64,000 bases of DNA from an uncultured Faecalibacterium sp. (GCA_934525845.1 CAKSZS010000009.1:1-64000), one strand, 5' to 3'; counted from the stretch's first letter, positions 17,121 to 25,722 are shown. A program made the numbers and translations. The notes: a model not told the origin generated them from the letters alone.

Positions 17121-17636
17121 TCAGAACTTGAACAGCGGAGTGCCGGCCAGGACGTCGCCCTCTGCCAGCATCTGCAGTTCGCCCATGTCATCGCCGTTGG
17201 TGACGATGATGGCGGTTGCGGTGGGGTGGCCTGCGGCGCGGATGGCGTCCAGATCGACCTTCAGCAGCGGAGTGCCGGCCTTGACCTTGTCACCCTCCTT
17301 GACCAGAGCCTTGAAGCCCTTGCCCTGCATCTCCACGGTGTCCATGCCGACGTGGATCAGGATCTCGATGCCGTCATCGCTGGTCAGGCCAACTGCGTGC
17401 AGGGTGGAAGCCACCTGATTCACAGTGCCGTCGAACGGTGCATACACGGTCTTGCCGGTGGGCTCCACGCCGCAGCCGGGGCCGAGGATGCCCTGTGCAA
17501 AGGTCTCATCGGGGATGTCAGCCTGTGCCAGGACCTTGCCGCGGATGGGGGTCAGAACGGTCTTGCTCTGGCCGAAGAATTTGGCGGTCTCCTCCTGCTC
17601 GGCCTTGCCGCCGAACAGCTTGTCAAAAAATCCCAT
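17121..17636 (-). CDS. crr: PTS glucose-type IIA component
   Basis: A 171-residue soluble phosphocarrier of the glucose-family EIIA type, accepting phosphate from HPr and passing it to EIIB domains. Both conserved histidines are present: His80 (TLHAVG) and the phosphorylated His95 (ILIHVGMD). The biotinyl/lipoyl-like beta-sandwich motif VYAPFDGTV precedes them. It stands alone rather than fused to EIIBC, so it may serve several sugar permeases, for example the beta-glucoside systems whose remnants lie at 31 kb. AAGGAAGG precedes the ATG. An 11-bp perfect inverted repeat lies about 80 bp upstream. Confidence 0.9.
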   Translation of the reverse strand: MGFFDKLFGGKAEQEETAKFFGQSKTVLTPIRGKVLAQADIPDETFAQGILGPGCGVEPTGKTVYAPFDGTVNQVASTLHAVGLTSDDGIEILIHVGMDTVEMQGKGFKALVKEGDKVKAGTPLLKVDLDAIRAAGHPTATAIIVTNGDDMGELQMLAEGDVLAGTPLFKF

Positions 17637-17715
17637 GGTATAATCCTTCCTTCATATCATGTTTTTCCCAAGAGACGGATGCGTGCCGCGATGCACGTTC
17701 TGCCTCCTGCAAACC

Positions 17716-17746
17716 CAGTATGGTATATACAAAAGATACCATACTG
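17716..17746. promoter_or_regulatory. 11-bp perfect inverted repeat, possible operator of PTS IIA
   Basis: CAGTATGGTAT at 17716-17726 and ATACCATACTG at 17736-17746 are exact reverse complements, 9 bp apart. On the minus strand one arm borders a weak promoter (TTGCAT, 17 bp, TATCTT). The spacer side also contains GTATATAC, like TreR/GntR operators. No T-run follows, so it does not look like a terminator. Confidence 0.6.
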
Positions 17747-17796
17747 CGCCTGAAAATGCAACCGCAATCCTGCACAAACTGCGGGGTCAATTGCTG

Positions 17797-18819
17797 TCAC
17801 ATCAGCGCAGTCAGCTGCTCGATCTCCTCCATGCGGGTGGCCCAGCTGGTGGCGATGCGCACCACGGTGTGGGCGTCATCGAATTTCTCCCAGAAACCGA
17901 ACTTTGCCTTGCCGTCCAGTGCGGCCAGCTGGGCATTTTCCAATACCACGAACACCTGATTCGTGGGGGAATCCATAAAGAACCGATAGCCCTTTGCAGC
18001 CAGGCCCTTTTTCAGGGCGTTGGCAGTCTCGATGGCGTTTTTGCTGATCTTGGTGTACAGGTCATCGGTGAACAGCACATCGAACTGGATGCCCAGCAGA
18101 CGGCCCTTGGCCAGCAGAGCACCCTGCTGCTTGACCATGGTCATAAAGTGGGCCGGGGCACCGTGGGGGAACACCACGGCCTCACCGCACAGGGCACCCA
18201 CCTTGGTGCCGCCGATGTAGAACACATCGGTGAGCCGGGCGATGTCCGCCAGGGTCACGTCGGTGCCCTCGGCCATCAGGCCATAGCCAAGCCGGGCGCC
18301 GTCCAGAAACAGCGGCATATGGAACTCCTGGCATACGGCGTGCAGAGCTTCCAGTTCGGCCTTGGTGTACAGGGTGCCGTACTCGGAGGGATGGGAGATG
18401 TACACCATGCCCGGGAACACCATGTGGTCGTGGTTGGCATCGGCGTAGAAGGTGGCGCACCAGTTACGGACGTCGGCGGCGTCCACCTTGCCTTCGTGTG
18501 CGGGCAGGCTGATGACCTTATGACCGGTGTACTCGATGGCACCGGCTTCATGGGCGGCTACATGGCCGGTGGCAGCGGCCAGCACACCCTGCCACCGCTG
18601 CAGCATGGACGCAATGACGATGGCGTTGGTCTGGGTGCCGCCGGAAATGAAGGTCACATCCGCGTCCGGGCAGGCGCAGGCCGCACGGATCTTCTCCTGG
18701 GCACTGGCGCAATAGGGGTCGGTGCCGTAGCCGGACACCTTTTCAAAGTTGGTCTCGGCCAGCTTTTGCAGAATGGCGGGGTGGGCACCCTCGCAGTAGT
18801 CGTTTTCAAAGTACAGCAT
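17797..18819 (-). CDS. ltaE: Low-specificity L-threonine aldolase
   Basis: A 340-residue PLP enzyme cleaving L-threonine or allo-threonine to glycine and acetaldehyde. The FLDGARLGYG segment (171-180) and the PLP lysine in YIGGTKVGAL (Lys206) are intact, and length is normal for the beta-eliminating-lyase-like aldolase family. I use the ATG at 18819 (MLYFENDY) with CAGGAGGA upstream; a start at 18909 would precede its promoter. It is transcribed toward the PTS IIA gene but with 160 bp between them. Confidence 0.87.
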   Translation of the reverse strand: MLYFENDYCEGAHPAILQKLAETNFEKVSGYGTDPYCASAQEKIRAACACPDADVTFISGGTQTNAIVIASMLQRWQGVLAAATGHVAAHEAGAIEYTGHKVISLPAHEGKVDAADVRNWCATFYADANHDHMVFPGMVYISHPSEYGTLYTKAELEALHAVCQEFHMPLFLDGARLGYGLMAEGTDVTLADIARLTDVFYIGGTKVGALCGEAVVFPHGAPAHFMTMVKQQGALLAKGRLLGIQFDVLFTDDLYTKISKNAIETANALKKGLAAKGYRFFMDSPTNQVFVVLENAQLAALDGKAKFGFWEKFDDAHTVVRIATSWATRMEEIEQLTALM

Positions 18820-18862
18820 AAAAAATCCTCCTGAACGGAATGTGTCAAAAATCAGTACGTCC

Positions 18863-18891
18863 ATTGTACGACAGGAGGAAAGGATTGTCAA
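18863..18891 (-). promoter_or_regulatory. Promoter of the threonine aldolase gene
   Basis: Minus strand TTGACA (18886-18891), 17 bp, TACAAT (18863-18868). Confidence 0.85.
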
Positions 18892-18903
18892 ACAGAACGC
18901 CTC

Positions 18904-18932
18904 TTGCACTTGCGCGGAGACCCGGCTATAAT
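18904..18932 (+). promoter_or_regulatory. cutA promoter
   Basis: TTGCAC (18904-18909), 17 bp, TATAAT (18927-18932); divergent from the aldolase promoter with only 12 bp between the two -35 boxes. Confidence 0.8.
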
Positions 18933-18983
18933 GGGGGGCAGGACCCGGACACCCGTCCGGAACAGAAAAGGAGCGGCGGCAGG

Positions 18984-19304
18984 ATGACAGACTATTGCAT
19001 GGTTCTTACAACGTTTGAAAGGGAAGCACAGGCGGACCCGGTGATCGGGGAAATCCTGAAGGAAAAGCTGGCGGCCTGCGTGCAGGTGATGCCCATCCGG
19101 AGCCACTATGTGTGGAAGGAACAGCTGTGCCATGATCCGGAGGTGCTGGTGCTGTGCAAGACCCGCACGGCCTTGTACGAAGCACTGAAGCAGAAGCTGC
19201 TGGAACTGCACCCCTACGAGACGCCGGAAATTCTGAAGGTGGACGTGGCGGACGGCTCCGCGGGCTATCTGGCCTGGGTGGACGCCATGACGGCACAGGA
19301 ATAA
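18984..19304 (+). CDS. cutA: CutA family divalent-cation tolerance protein
   Basis: A 106-residue small trimeric PII-like protein. The family pattern is clear: KLAACVQVMPIRSHYVWK (about 32-49), LCKTR in the middle, and LHPYETPEIL with the conserved HPYE-P segment near 76. CutA is named for copper tolerance in enteric bacteria, but its molecular role is unsettled. The ATG at 18984 is used because it is the first that gives the family start and it lies behind GGAG. Monocistronic between its promoter and terminator. Confidence 0.88.
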   Translation: MTDYCMVLTTFEREAQADPVIGEILKEKLAACVQVMPIRSHYVWKEQLCHDPEVLVLCKTRTALYEALKQKLLELHPYETPEILKVDVADGSAGYLAWVDAMTAQE

Positions 19305-19311
19305 AGAATAC

Positions 19312-19348
19312 AAAACGGGCGCTGTCCAGAATTGACAGCACCCGTTTT
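19312..19348 (+). terminator. cutA terminator
   Basis: AAAACGGG-GCTGTC and GACAGC-CCCGTTTT pair with one internal mismatch, followed by a T-rich end. Confidence 0.8.
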
Positions 19349-19377
19349 GCTTTATGATGAAGGTGAGGATGACTCTT

Positions 19378-20346
19378 TTATGGCTTCAGAATAGCACCGG
19401 ACGCTGTCGGAAGGCTATCATCTTTTTGCCGCTGTATATCCGGATCCTGCCATTTTGCCCGATAGGCGCTGGGAGAACAGCCGAACCGCTGCCGGAACTG
19501 TGCGCCGAAATGGCTGCTGCTGCCCAGGCCGCAGTGCTGTGCGATCTCCGTGATGGGCAGGTCCGTTTCGATCAGCAGTTTGCTGGCCATCTGCAGCCGG
19601 AAGTTCTGCAGATATTCGCCGGGCGAGGTGTGCAGGCACTCCTGAAAACAGCGGTAGCAGGCCCGCTCGCTGCAATAAGCCGCCGCGGCGATGGCAGAGA
19701 CGGACAGCTTTTCGGCGTAATGTGCATGGAGAAACAGCAGCATCTGCTTGACTTTTTCGCTGGAAGGATCCGTGCGGCCTGGTGCGGCAGGGGAGAGGGG
19801 CCTGTGCTGCTCCAGGATCAGCAGCCAGAGCTGGGCGAAAAGCGCCTGCAGCCGCAGTTCATACCCAAAGGCGGTCTCATCCAGCGCAAAGCTTTCTTCC
19901 AGCAAGGCCAGAAGGGGGGCCTGTGCAGGGTCCTCCGGGGAAAAGGCCAGCAGTTCCGGCCCGGCCGGCCCGACGAGCGGCGCCACATAGCGCTGCTCGA
20001 TGGTGCCGCCGGGAATGCCGGCGATGAACGCCGGCTCAAACAGATGGATCTTCATGGCAGTGCCGGGTTCCAGAGACTGGGTGCGGTGCAGCACGTTGCT
20101 GTTGATGATGCCGCCGGACCCGGCCCGGAACAGCCGCTGACCGCCGGGGGTGTGATAGAGCAGGGCACCCTGCTCCACCCGGAACAGTTCCAGGCTTTTG
20201 TGCCAGTGCCAGATGCACCCTTGCGCCGGGTCGTCCGGCAGCAAGGCATAGCTGGTGATGTGGGGAAACTGCGCCGAGAAGCCGGGCAGACGCTCCTCCT
20301 GACTGCCGGGGTAAAGATCGATCTCGCTGGAAAGAACTCTGAGCAT
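19378..20346 (-). CDS. AraC family transcriptional regulator
   Basis: A 322-residue regulator. An N-terminal cupin-like sensor (IWHWHKSLELFRV near residue 48, typical of sugar-responsive members) is joined to a C-terminal pair of helix-turn-helix motifs (about 220-315; ITEIAQHCGLGSSSHFGAQFRQRFG in the second). The start at 20346 is preferred because GGAGGG lies 7 bp before it; a start at 20382 adds 12 residues and has no such site. Its targets are not evident: the divergent neighbour is a two-component system with a separate promoter. Confidence 0.88.
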   Translation of the reverse strand: MLRVLSSEIDLYPGSQEERLPGFSAQFPHITSYALLPDDPAQGCIWHWHKSLELFRVEQGALLYHTPGGQRLFRAGSGGIINSNVLHRTQSLEPGTAMKIHLFEPAFIAGIPGGTIEQRYVAPLVGPAGPELLAFSPEDPAQAPLLALLEESFALDETAFGYELRLQALFAQLWLLILEQHRPLSPAAPGRTDPSSEKVKQMLLFLHAHYAEKLSVSAIAAAAYCSERACYRCFQECLHTSPGEYLQNFRLQMASKLLIETDLPITEIAQHCGLGSSSHFGAQFRQRFGCSPSAYRAKWQDPDIQRQKDDSLPTASGAILKP

Positions 20347-20384
20347 TCCGCACCCTCCGTTCAGAACAAAGATAGTCTGCATCC

Positions 20385-20413
20385 AGTATAATGCGGAGGG
20401 GAAAGCCCGTCAA
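20385..20413 (-). promoter_or_regulatory. Promoter of the AraC-type regulator
   Basis: Minus strand TTGACG (20408-20413), 17 bp, TATACT (20385-20390). Confidence 0.78.
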
Positions 20414-20452
20414 TGCGGTCAAGCTTTTACTGCATCTTTAGAAACGCTGTGG

Positions 20453-20458
20453 TATAAT
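20453..20458 (+). promoter_or_regulatory. Likely -10 box for the histidine kinase operon
   Basis: TATAAT 40 bp before the kinase start, without a good -35 box at 16-18 bp, which suggests an activated promoter. Confidence 0.45.
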
Positions 20459-20498
20459 TTTAATCTGGGTAGGAATAGGATTCTGGGAGGGATGAACT

Positions 20499-21581
20499 GT
20501 GAAAAAGCCCGATTGGCCCAAGGATCTGGCGGTCATGGTGGTCACGCTCAGCGCGGCCTGCGCGGCGGTGGTGCTGTTCCAGCAGATCATGGGCCGCATC
20601 GACGGCGTGGCCATGCTGTTGTTCGTGCTGGCGGTGTTCGTGATCTCCATGTATACCGAAGGCTATGTATGGGGCGTGCTGGCGTCGCTTATCAGCGTGC
20701 TGGCCGTCAACTTTGCATTTTTTACTCCATATTTTGCATTCAACTTCACCCTGCCGGAGAACCTGTTCTCCGGTCTGGTGATGCTGGTGGTGTCTGGCAT
20801 GACCAGCACCCTGACCACCCGCATCAAAAAGCAGGAGCAGCTGCGCATGGAGAGCGAAAAGGAAAAGATGCGGGCCAACCTGCTGCGGGCTGTGTCCCAT
20901 GACCTGCGCACCCCGCTCACCTCCATTTATGGGGCTTGCTCTACCGTGATGGAGAACTACGGCCAGCTGGGCAAGGAACAGACCCTCAAACTGTTGGGCG
21001 AGGCCTGTGAGGATGCCCAGTGGCTGAACCGTATGGTGGAAAATCTGCTGTCGGTGACCCGCATTGACAGCGAACAGGTGACCGTGAAAAAAACGCCCAC
21101 CGTATTGGAAGAACTGGTGGACGCGGTGCTGGTCAAGTTCCAGAAGCGCTATCCGAATGTTCCGGTGCAGCTGGATCTGCCGGATGACTTCATCATGATC
21201 CCCATGGATTCCATGCTGATCCGGCAGGTGCTGATGAACCTGCTGGAAAATGCAGTGTTCCACGCCGAGGGCATGACGACCCTGACCCTGCGGGTGTTCA
21301 CCCTGGGCAGCCGGGCGGTGTTCGAGGTGAAGGACAATGGCTGCGGCATCCCGAAAGAGCGCCTGCGGACGCTGTTTTCCGGTACCGGCGGTGTCGATCC
21401 CAACGCCCCGGCGGACAGCGGCAAGCACGGCATGGGCATCGGCCTGTCGGTGTGTGCGGCCATCATCAAGGCCCACGGCGGTGAGATCCAGGCCGAGAGC
21501 CGGGTCGGCGAGGGCACCACCATCCGCTTCTGGCTGGAAAAAGAAGAAATTGAACTGGAGGATGCAGAAGATGAGCAATAA
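20499..21581 (+). CDS. KdpD-like sensor histidine kinase lacking the N-terminal KdpD/Usp domains
   Basis: A 360-residue membrane kinase. Three or four membrane helices (about 10-105, DUF4118-like, with the FFTPYFAF segment) lead to a HisKA domain with the phospho-accepting His134 (AVSHDLRTPL). The ATPase has N-box NLLENA, G1 DNGCGIP and G2 GMGIGLS. KdpD itself has about 400 more N-terminal residues, absent here. The start is GTG at 20499 with GGGAGG 9 bp upstream; the nearby ATG at 20492 is out of frame. It overlaps the response regulator gene by 11 bp. No kdpFABC potassium pump genes are adjacent; an ion permease is. Confidence 0.88.
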   Translation: MKKPDWPKDLAVMVVTLSAACAAVVLFQQIMGRIDGVAMLLFVLAVFVISMYTEGYVWGVLASLISVLAVNFAFFTPYFAFNFTLPENLFSGLVMLVVSGMTSTLTTRIKKQEQLRMESEKEKMRANLLRAVSHDLRTPLTSIYGACSTVMENYGQLGKEQTLKLLGEACEDAQWLNRMVENLLSVTRIDSEQVTVKKTPTVLEELVDAVLVKFQKRYPNVPVQLDLPDDFIMIPMDSMLIRQVLMNLLENAVFHAEGMTTLTLRVFTLGSRAVFEVKDNGCGIPKERLRTLFSGTGGVDPNAPADSGKHGMGIGLSVCAAIIKAHGGEIQAESRVGEGTTIRFWLEKEEIELEDAEDEQ

Positions 21582-22308
21582 CAAATTCAAGGTCCTGATC
21601 GTGGAGGACGAAGCCAACATCTGCAGCTTCATTGAGACGCTGCTGACCACCAACGGCTATCAGGCACTGGTGGCGCATACCTGTACCATGGGCCTGACCT
21701 TGTTTTCCTCGCACAATCCGGATCTGGTCATTCTGGATCTGGGACTGCCGGACCGGGACGGGCTGGAACTGATCCGTACCGTGCGGCAGAAGTACATGAC
21801 CCCCATCATTGTGCTGTCGGCCCGCACCGATGAGATGGATAAGATCGAAGCGCTGGATCTGGGTGCCAACGATTACATCACCAAGCCCTTCAGCACCGGT
21901 GAGCTGCTGGCCCGGGTGCGGGTGGCCCTGCGGCTGTCCCGTCTGGGCACCGCTGCCGGTGCTGCACCCGGCGGGGAGTTCTGCGCCCAGGGCCTGCGCA
22001 TCAATTATGACCGGCGCAAGGTGTTCGTGGATGGGCAGGAAGTCCGCCTGACCCAGACCGAATACAACATCGTGTCTTTCCTTTCCCAGCACGCGGGCCG
22101 GGTCATGACCTATGCGGCCATCGTGCGGGCCATCTGGGGCGATACCGATGTGGGCAGCACCAAAAAGCTGCAGGTCAACATGGCCAACATCCGGAAAAAA
22201 CTGGGCAGCCGCCCCGGCAGCAACCCCTACATCCTCAACGAGCTGGGGGTGGGCTACCGCATGGTCGATGAGGAGCCGGAGGCCAAACAAAGCAGTCTGG
22301 AGGAATGA
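21571..22308 (+). CDS. KdpE-like OmpR-family response regulator
   Basis: A 245-residue regulator. The receiver domain has the acidic pair ED near residue 12, phospho-acceptor Asp56 (VILDLGLPD) and Lys105 (KPFS). A winged-helix Trans_reg_C domain follows (about 140-235, ending GVGYRM). The start at 21571 overlaps the kinase stop, giving translational coupling, and is the KdpE-like MSNNKFKVLIVEDE. It probably controls the permease that begins at its own stop codon. Confidence 0.92.
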   Translation: MSNNKFKVLIVEDEANICSFIETLLTTNGYQALVAHTCTMGLTLFSSHNPDLVILDLGLPDRDGLELIRTVRQKYMTPIIVLSARTDEMDKIEALDLGANDYITKPFSTGELLARVRVALRLSRLGTAAGAAPGGEFCAQGLRINYDRRKVFVDGQEVRLTQTEYNIVSFLSQHAGRVMTYAAIVRAIWGDTDVGSTKKLQVNMANIRKKLGSRPGSNPYILNELGVGYRMVDEEPEAKQSSLEE

Positions 22309-23636
22309 GCATGATCCTTGCGCTGATCCTGTTTGCCGTTACCTACCTGTTGATGCTGGCGCTGCCCCGGGAACGGCCCTGGGTGGCGCTGTGCAGCGCG
22401 GCAGTGTTCGTGGCGCTGGGACAGCTTGGCGTGTGGCCGCTTGACTTTCCGGATGCCCTGCGGGCCGTGGACTATAACGTCCTGCTGATGATGGCAGGCA
22501 CCATGGGAACCGTGTCCCTCTTCATCGAGAGCAAAATGCCGGCCCGCCTGGCGGAGCAGCTCATCACCCGGGTGCCCAACGTCAAATGGGCCGTATGTGT
22601 GCTGGCCCTGTTTGCAGGGGTCATCAGTGCCTTTGTGGACAATGTGGCCACCGTGCTCATGGTGGCACCGGTGGGGCTGGCCATTGCCCGGCGTCTGAAG
22701 ATCTCGCCGGTGCCGGTGCTCATCGCCATTGCAGTGTCCTCCAACTTGCAGGGTGCGGCCACCCTGGTGGGCGACACCACCAGCATCCTGCTGGGCGGCT
22801 TTGCCGAGATGAACTTCTTTGATTTCTTCTGGATGCGGGGCCGCCCCGGTATTTTCTGGGGCGTGGAGCTGGGCGCACTGGCGTCCCTGCTGGTACTGCT
22901 CTGGCTGTTCCGCAGACAGGAGCAGCCGATTGCGGCAACGGTGGAAACAGAGGTCGAGGATGATGTGCCGACCGCTCTTATGCTGCTGACCGTGGGCCTG
23001 CTGATCGTCGCGTCCTTTCTGCCCCAGCCGGAAAACGAAGTCCTTCATACACTGTACGAACTGCGCAGCGGACTCATTTGTGTGAGTCTGGCGCTTTTTG
23101 GCGCGGTGCGCGCCTGTCTGCGGGAAGGCTCTGTGCGTCCGCTGGGGCGGATGCTCCGGGAACTGGATCGGGAAACGCTCCTGCTGCTGTTCGGGCTGTT
23201 CATCGTCATCGAGGGCATCAAGGCGGCGGGCGTCATCGATGCAGCAGCGGAACTGTTCCATGCGGCGGCAGGCGAGGATGCTTTCCGGCTGTATACCCTG
23301 CTGGTGGTCGTGTCGGTGGTGCTGTCAGCGTTCATCGATAACATTCCCTATGTGGCGACGATGCTTCCCGTGGTGCAGGGCATTGCTGCCCGGATGAACG
23401 ACGGTGCAGGGGTGGAACCCTATGTGTTCTACTTCGGCCTGCTCATCGGTGCCACCCTGGGCGGCAATCTGACCCCCATCGGGGCATCTGCCAACATTGC
23501 AGCCATCGGCATTTTACGAAAAAATGGCGAGAGCGTGCGCACGCAGGATTTCCTGCGCATTGGAGTGCCCTTTACGCTGGCGGCGGTGCTGACAGGATAT
23601 GGTTACCTGTGGCTGGCCTGGGGCCGGACGCTGTAA
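22305..23636 (+). CDS. ArsB/NhaD-type (SLC13-like) anion or sodium permease
   Basis: A 443-residue membrane transporter with about eleven helices and two inverted halves. Family signatures include AFVDNVATVLM (near 106) in the first half, AFIDNIPYVATMLP (near 343) in the second, and GGNLTPIGASAN (near 385). Members move arsenite, dicarboxylates, sodium or other ions; the substrate here is not readable. It overlaps the regulator's stop by 4 bp (an alternative ATG lies at 22311, better spaced from GGAGG), so kinase, regulator and permease form one unit. No terminator follows clearly. Confidence 0.85.
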   Translation: MSMILALILFAVTYLLMLALPRERPWVALCSAAVFVALGQLGVWPLDFPDALRAVDYNVLLMMAGTMGTVSLFIESKMPARLAEQLITRVPNVKWAVCVLALFAGVISAFVDNVATVLMVAPVGLAIARRLKISPVPVLIAIAVSSNLQGAATLVGDTTSILLGGFAEMNFFDFFWMRGRPGIFWGVELGALASLLVLLWLFRRQEQPIAATVETEVEDDVPTALMLLTVGLLIVASFLPQPENEVLHTLYELRSGLICVSLALFGAVRACLREGSVRPLGRMLRELDRETLLLLFGLFIVIEGIKAAGVIDAAAELFHAAAGEDAFRLYTLLVVVSVVLSAFIDNIPYVATMLPVVQGIAARMNDGAGVEPYVFYFGLLIGATLGGNLTPIGASANIAAIGILRKNGESVRTQDFLRIGVPFTLAAVLTGYGYLWLAWGRTL

Positions 23637-23845
23637 AGAAAACAACGCCTTTGAAAAGACGAAAGCAGACAGAAACCGACGGGATCTGCGCAGAAAGAAC
23701 CCGGGCCGTCTCGGATCGGCCGAAAAATCCGAAATGCCAAATGACTGAGAAGCAGGTGATCGGAAGGGCTTGCAAAAGAAATTTTGAGATTTTCAACGAA
23801 AGTATGACGATTCAAAGGAACTTGCAAATATTTTGAAAAAATCGC

Positions 23846-23873
23846 TTGACAATTTCCGCATATCTGGTATAAT
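23846..23873 (+). promoter_or_regulatory. Promoter of tRNA-Leu
   Basis: TTGACA (23846-23851), 16 bp, TATAAT (23868-23873). The 200 bp before it, after the permease gene, shows nothing else I can support. Confidence 0.82.
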
Positions 23874-23917
23874 AACTATCGTTCCGAGCGGCGCAGCTCA
23901 CGAACACAACAGAATAT

Positions 23918-24004
23918 GCGGATATGGCGGAATTGGCAGACGCGTTAGATTCAGGTTCTAATCGGGGCAACTCGGTGGAGGTTCAAGTCCTCTTATCCGC
24001 ACCA
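23918..24004 (+). tRNA. tRNA-Leu (CAG)
   Basis: 87 nt including encoded CCA. The acceptor stem GCGGATA pairs with TATCCGC. The anticodon stem TTAGA/TCTAA encloses the loop TTCAGGT, giving anticodon CAG at 23952-23954. The long variable arm (CGGGGCAACTCG) is typical of class II leucine tRNAs. Confidence 0.96.
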
Positions 24005-24011
24005 AACAATG

Positions 24012-24056
24012 AAAATCCGAACCTTTTCTCGATAGGAGAAGGGTTCGGATTTTTTG
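24012..24056 (+). terminator. tRNA-Leu terminator
   Basis: AAATCCGAACC and GGTTCGGATTT form the base of a long hairpin with an inner TTCTC/GAGAA stem, followed by a run of T. Confidence 0.88.
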
Positions 24057-24093
24057 TGTTCTTCGGAAATGAGAATGCCGCGGTTGCGCAGCA

Positions 24094-24140
24094 ATGAAAG
24101 CCCCAGTGGGGCTTTTAAGCGGCAGAGCGGTCTTGCGCCA
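24094..24140. repeat. Interspersed 26-bp element, copy 1
   Basis: ATGAAAGCCCCAGTGGGGCT plus TTTAAG is identical to 43809-43834, and similarity continues for about 20 bp. The core AAAGCCCC/GGGGCTTT is a palindrome. A weaker partial copy is seen at 27029-27046. Confidence 0.75.
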
Positions 24141-24208
24141 GCAAGATGGAGGGGCCCCGCCCCGACAAGCTCCGGCTCGTTCCAAACGGCTGTGTGTCCA
24201 AAACCTTA

Positions 24209-25462
24209 TCAGAAGAATCGTGTAACGAAAGTTACAAGGGTGGTGGATTCTGCCGCTTTGCCCATGGCTTGCAGGAAGATGAAACAAGCCTTGTTGACGC
24301 AGGCCAAAACGATCATGCAGAGATAGATGCGGAACGACCGCACCGCAAAATCGGTGTAGTAGACGCTCTCGTTGGCGGCACCGAACAGGGCAATCAACTG
24401 ACGCGGGAAAACTTCCACCAGCACCAGCGCGACCGCACCGACAGCGGCTTCCGCCAGCAACAGTTTGCTGAACAGCTCCTTGACACGGGCGGACTTTTTC
24501 GCGCCCATATTGAAGCCGACAATGGGGATGCGGCCTGCCGCCATGCCCACGACAATGGAAATGACGATCTGGAAGAACTTCATTACGATGCCAACAACGG
24601 CCATGGGAATCTGCGCATACTGTTCCTGCCCGAAAATGGAATCCAGTGCGCCGTACTTGCGGATCATGTTATTGATAGCTGCCATTGCCGCCACAAGGCT
24701 GATTTGGGAGAGGAAGCTGGTCATGCCGAGGGTCAGGGTGCGGCCGCAGATGGAGCCTTTCAGTCGGTAGTCGCCCTTTTCGGGGCGGATGATCTTCGCA
24801 TGGAGCAGATACCACACGGCCAGAACTGCCGTGACTACCTGCCCGATGACAGTAGCGACTGCCGCACCCATCATGCCCCAGTGAAAACCCAAAATAAAGA
24901 TGGGGTCCAGAATGATGTTGAGGACTGCACCGGCCAGCGTGGAGATCATGGCAAAGCGCGGGTTGCCATCGGCGCGGATGATGGGATTCATAGCCTGACC
25001 GAACATATAGAATGGAACGCCCAGCGTGATATAAAAGAAATATTCCTGCGAGTGGTGGTAGGTTTCGGCGTTGACCGTTCCGCCGAACATGGCGAGAATG
25101 GTGTCCGCAAAAATCAAATAGAGGGCAGTCAGCAGGATACTGCTGACCAGACACATGACTACCGCATTGCCAACGCTCCGCTTTGCCTTGTGGATTTCGT
25201 TTCGACCAAGGCTGATGCTGACAAAAGCACAGCAGCCGTCACCGATCATAACCGCAATGGCCAGAGCCACCACCGTCAACGGAAAAACAACGGTGTTGGC
25301 CGCATTGCCGTAAGAGCCGAGATAGCTTGTATTTGCAATGAAGATCTGGTCTACGATGTTGTACAGTGCGCCGACCAGCAGCGAAATAATGCACGGAATC
25401 GCGTATTTCTACATCAGCTTGCCGATGCGTTCCGTGCCGAGGAACTGGTTGGAATGTTCCAT
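24209..25462 (-). pseudogene. MATE family efflux transporter, broken
   Basis: The reading frame from ATG 25462 encodes a MATE/NorM-type exporter (IGKLM, then YAIPCIISLLVGALYNIVDQ and AIAVMIGDGCCAFVSISLGR). Codon 18 is TAG (25409-25411), where relatives from memory have a coding residue. At the other end it stops after about 417 codons at GKAAESTTLVTFVTRFF. The last membrane helices of the 440-460-residue family are missing and unrelated repeat-like DNA follows. An N-terminally shortened product could start at an internal ATG, but two separate lesions point to a decayed gene. A MarR regulator lies 1.1 kb away. Confidence 0.8.
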
Positions 25463-25502
25463 GGGATTCACCTTAGCTTTCCATTTTAGGGGAAAAAGAA
25501 AA

Positions 25503-25548
25503 ACGAGTGGCACTCATGCAACCGGTCTTACGCATGAGTGCCACTCGT
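25503..25548 (-). ncRNA. Promoter-proximal perfect hairpin with U-tract: short RNA or attenuator
   Basis: Arms ACGAGTGGCACTCATGC (25503-25519) and GCATGAGTGCCACTCGT (25532-25548) are exact reverse complements around a 12-base loop. On the minus strand the hairpin is followed by TTTTTCTTTTT and begins about 5 bases after the predicted start of a strong promoter (25560-25588). The transcript would be little more than a terminator hairpin, upstream of the broken MATE gene. Confidence 0.55.
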
Positions 25549-25559
25549 TGTACGAAATC

Positions 25560-25588
25560 ATTATACGGATTCTTGCCCCGATTTGCAA
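25560..25588 (-). promoter_or_regulatory. Promoter driving the hairpin RNA and MATE pseudogene
   Basis: Minus strand TTGCAA (25583-25588), 17 bp, TATAAT (25560-25565). Confidence 0.75.
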
Positions 25589-25722
25589 AGGTACTTTTGC
25601 ACAAGAATCTCCCTAGATATTCTGCGCATCTTGCACGATGCAAACTTTGTGGAAAACCGCCTTTGAAGCCGTTCGTGGGTTTGTGGTAAAATAAAAAGGA
25701 GAAAAAATACGAGCGCGAGGGT

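Noticed and set aside
20499..22308. A complete Kdp potassium-uptake system
   Set aside because: Only KdpD/E-like proteins are present; no kdpF, A, B or C gene adjoins and the KdpD N-terminal domains are missing.
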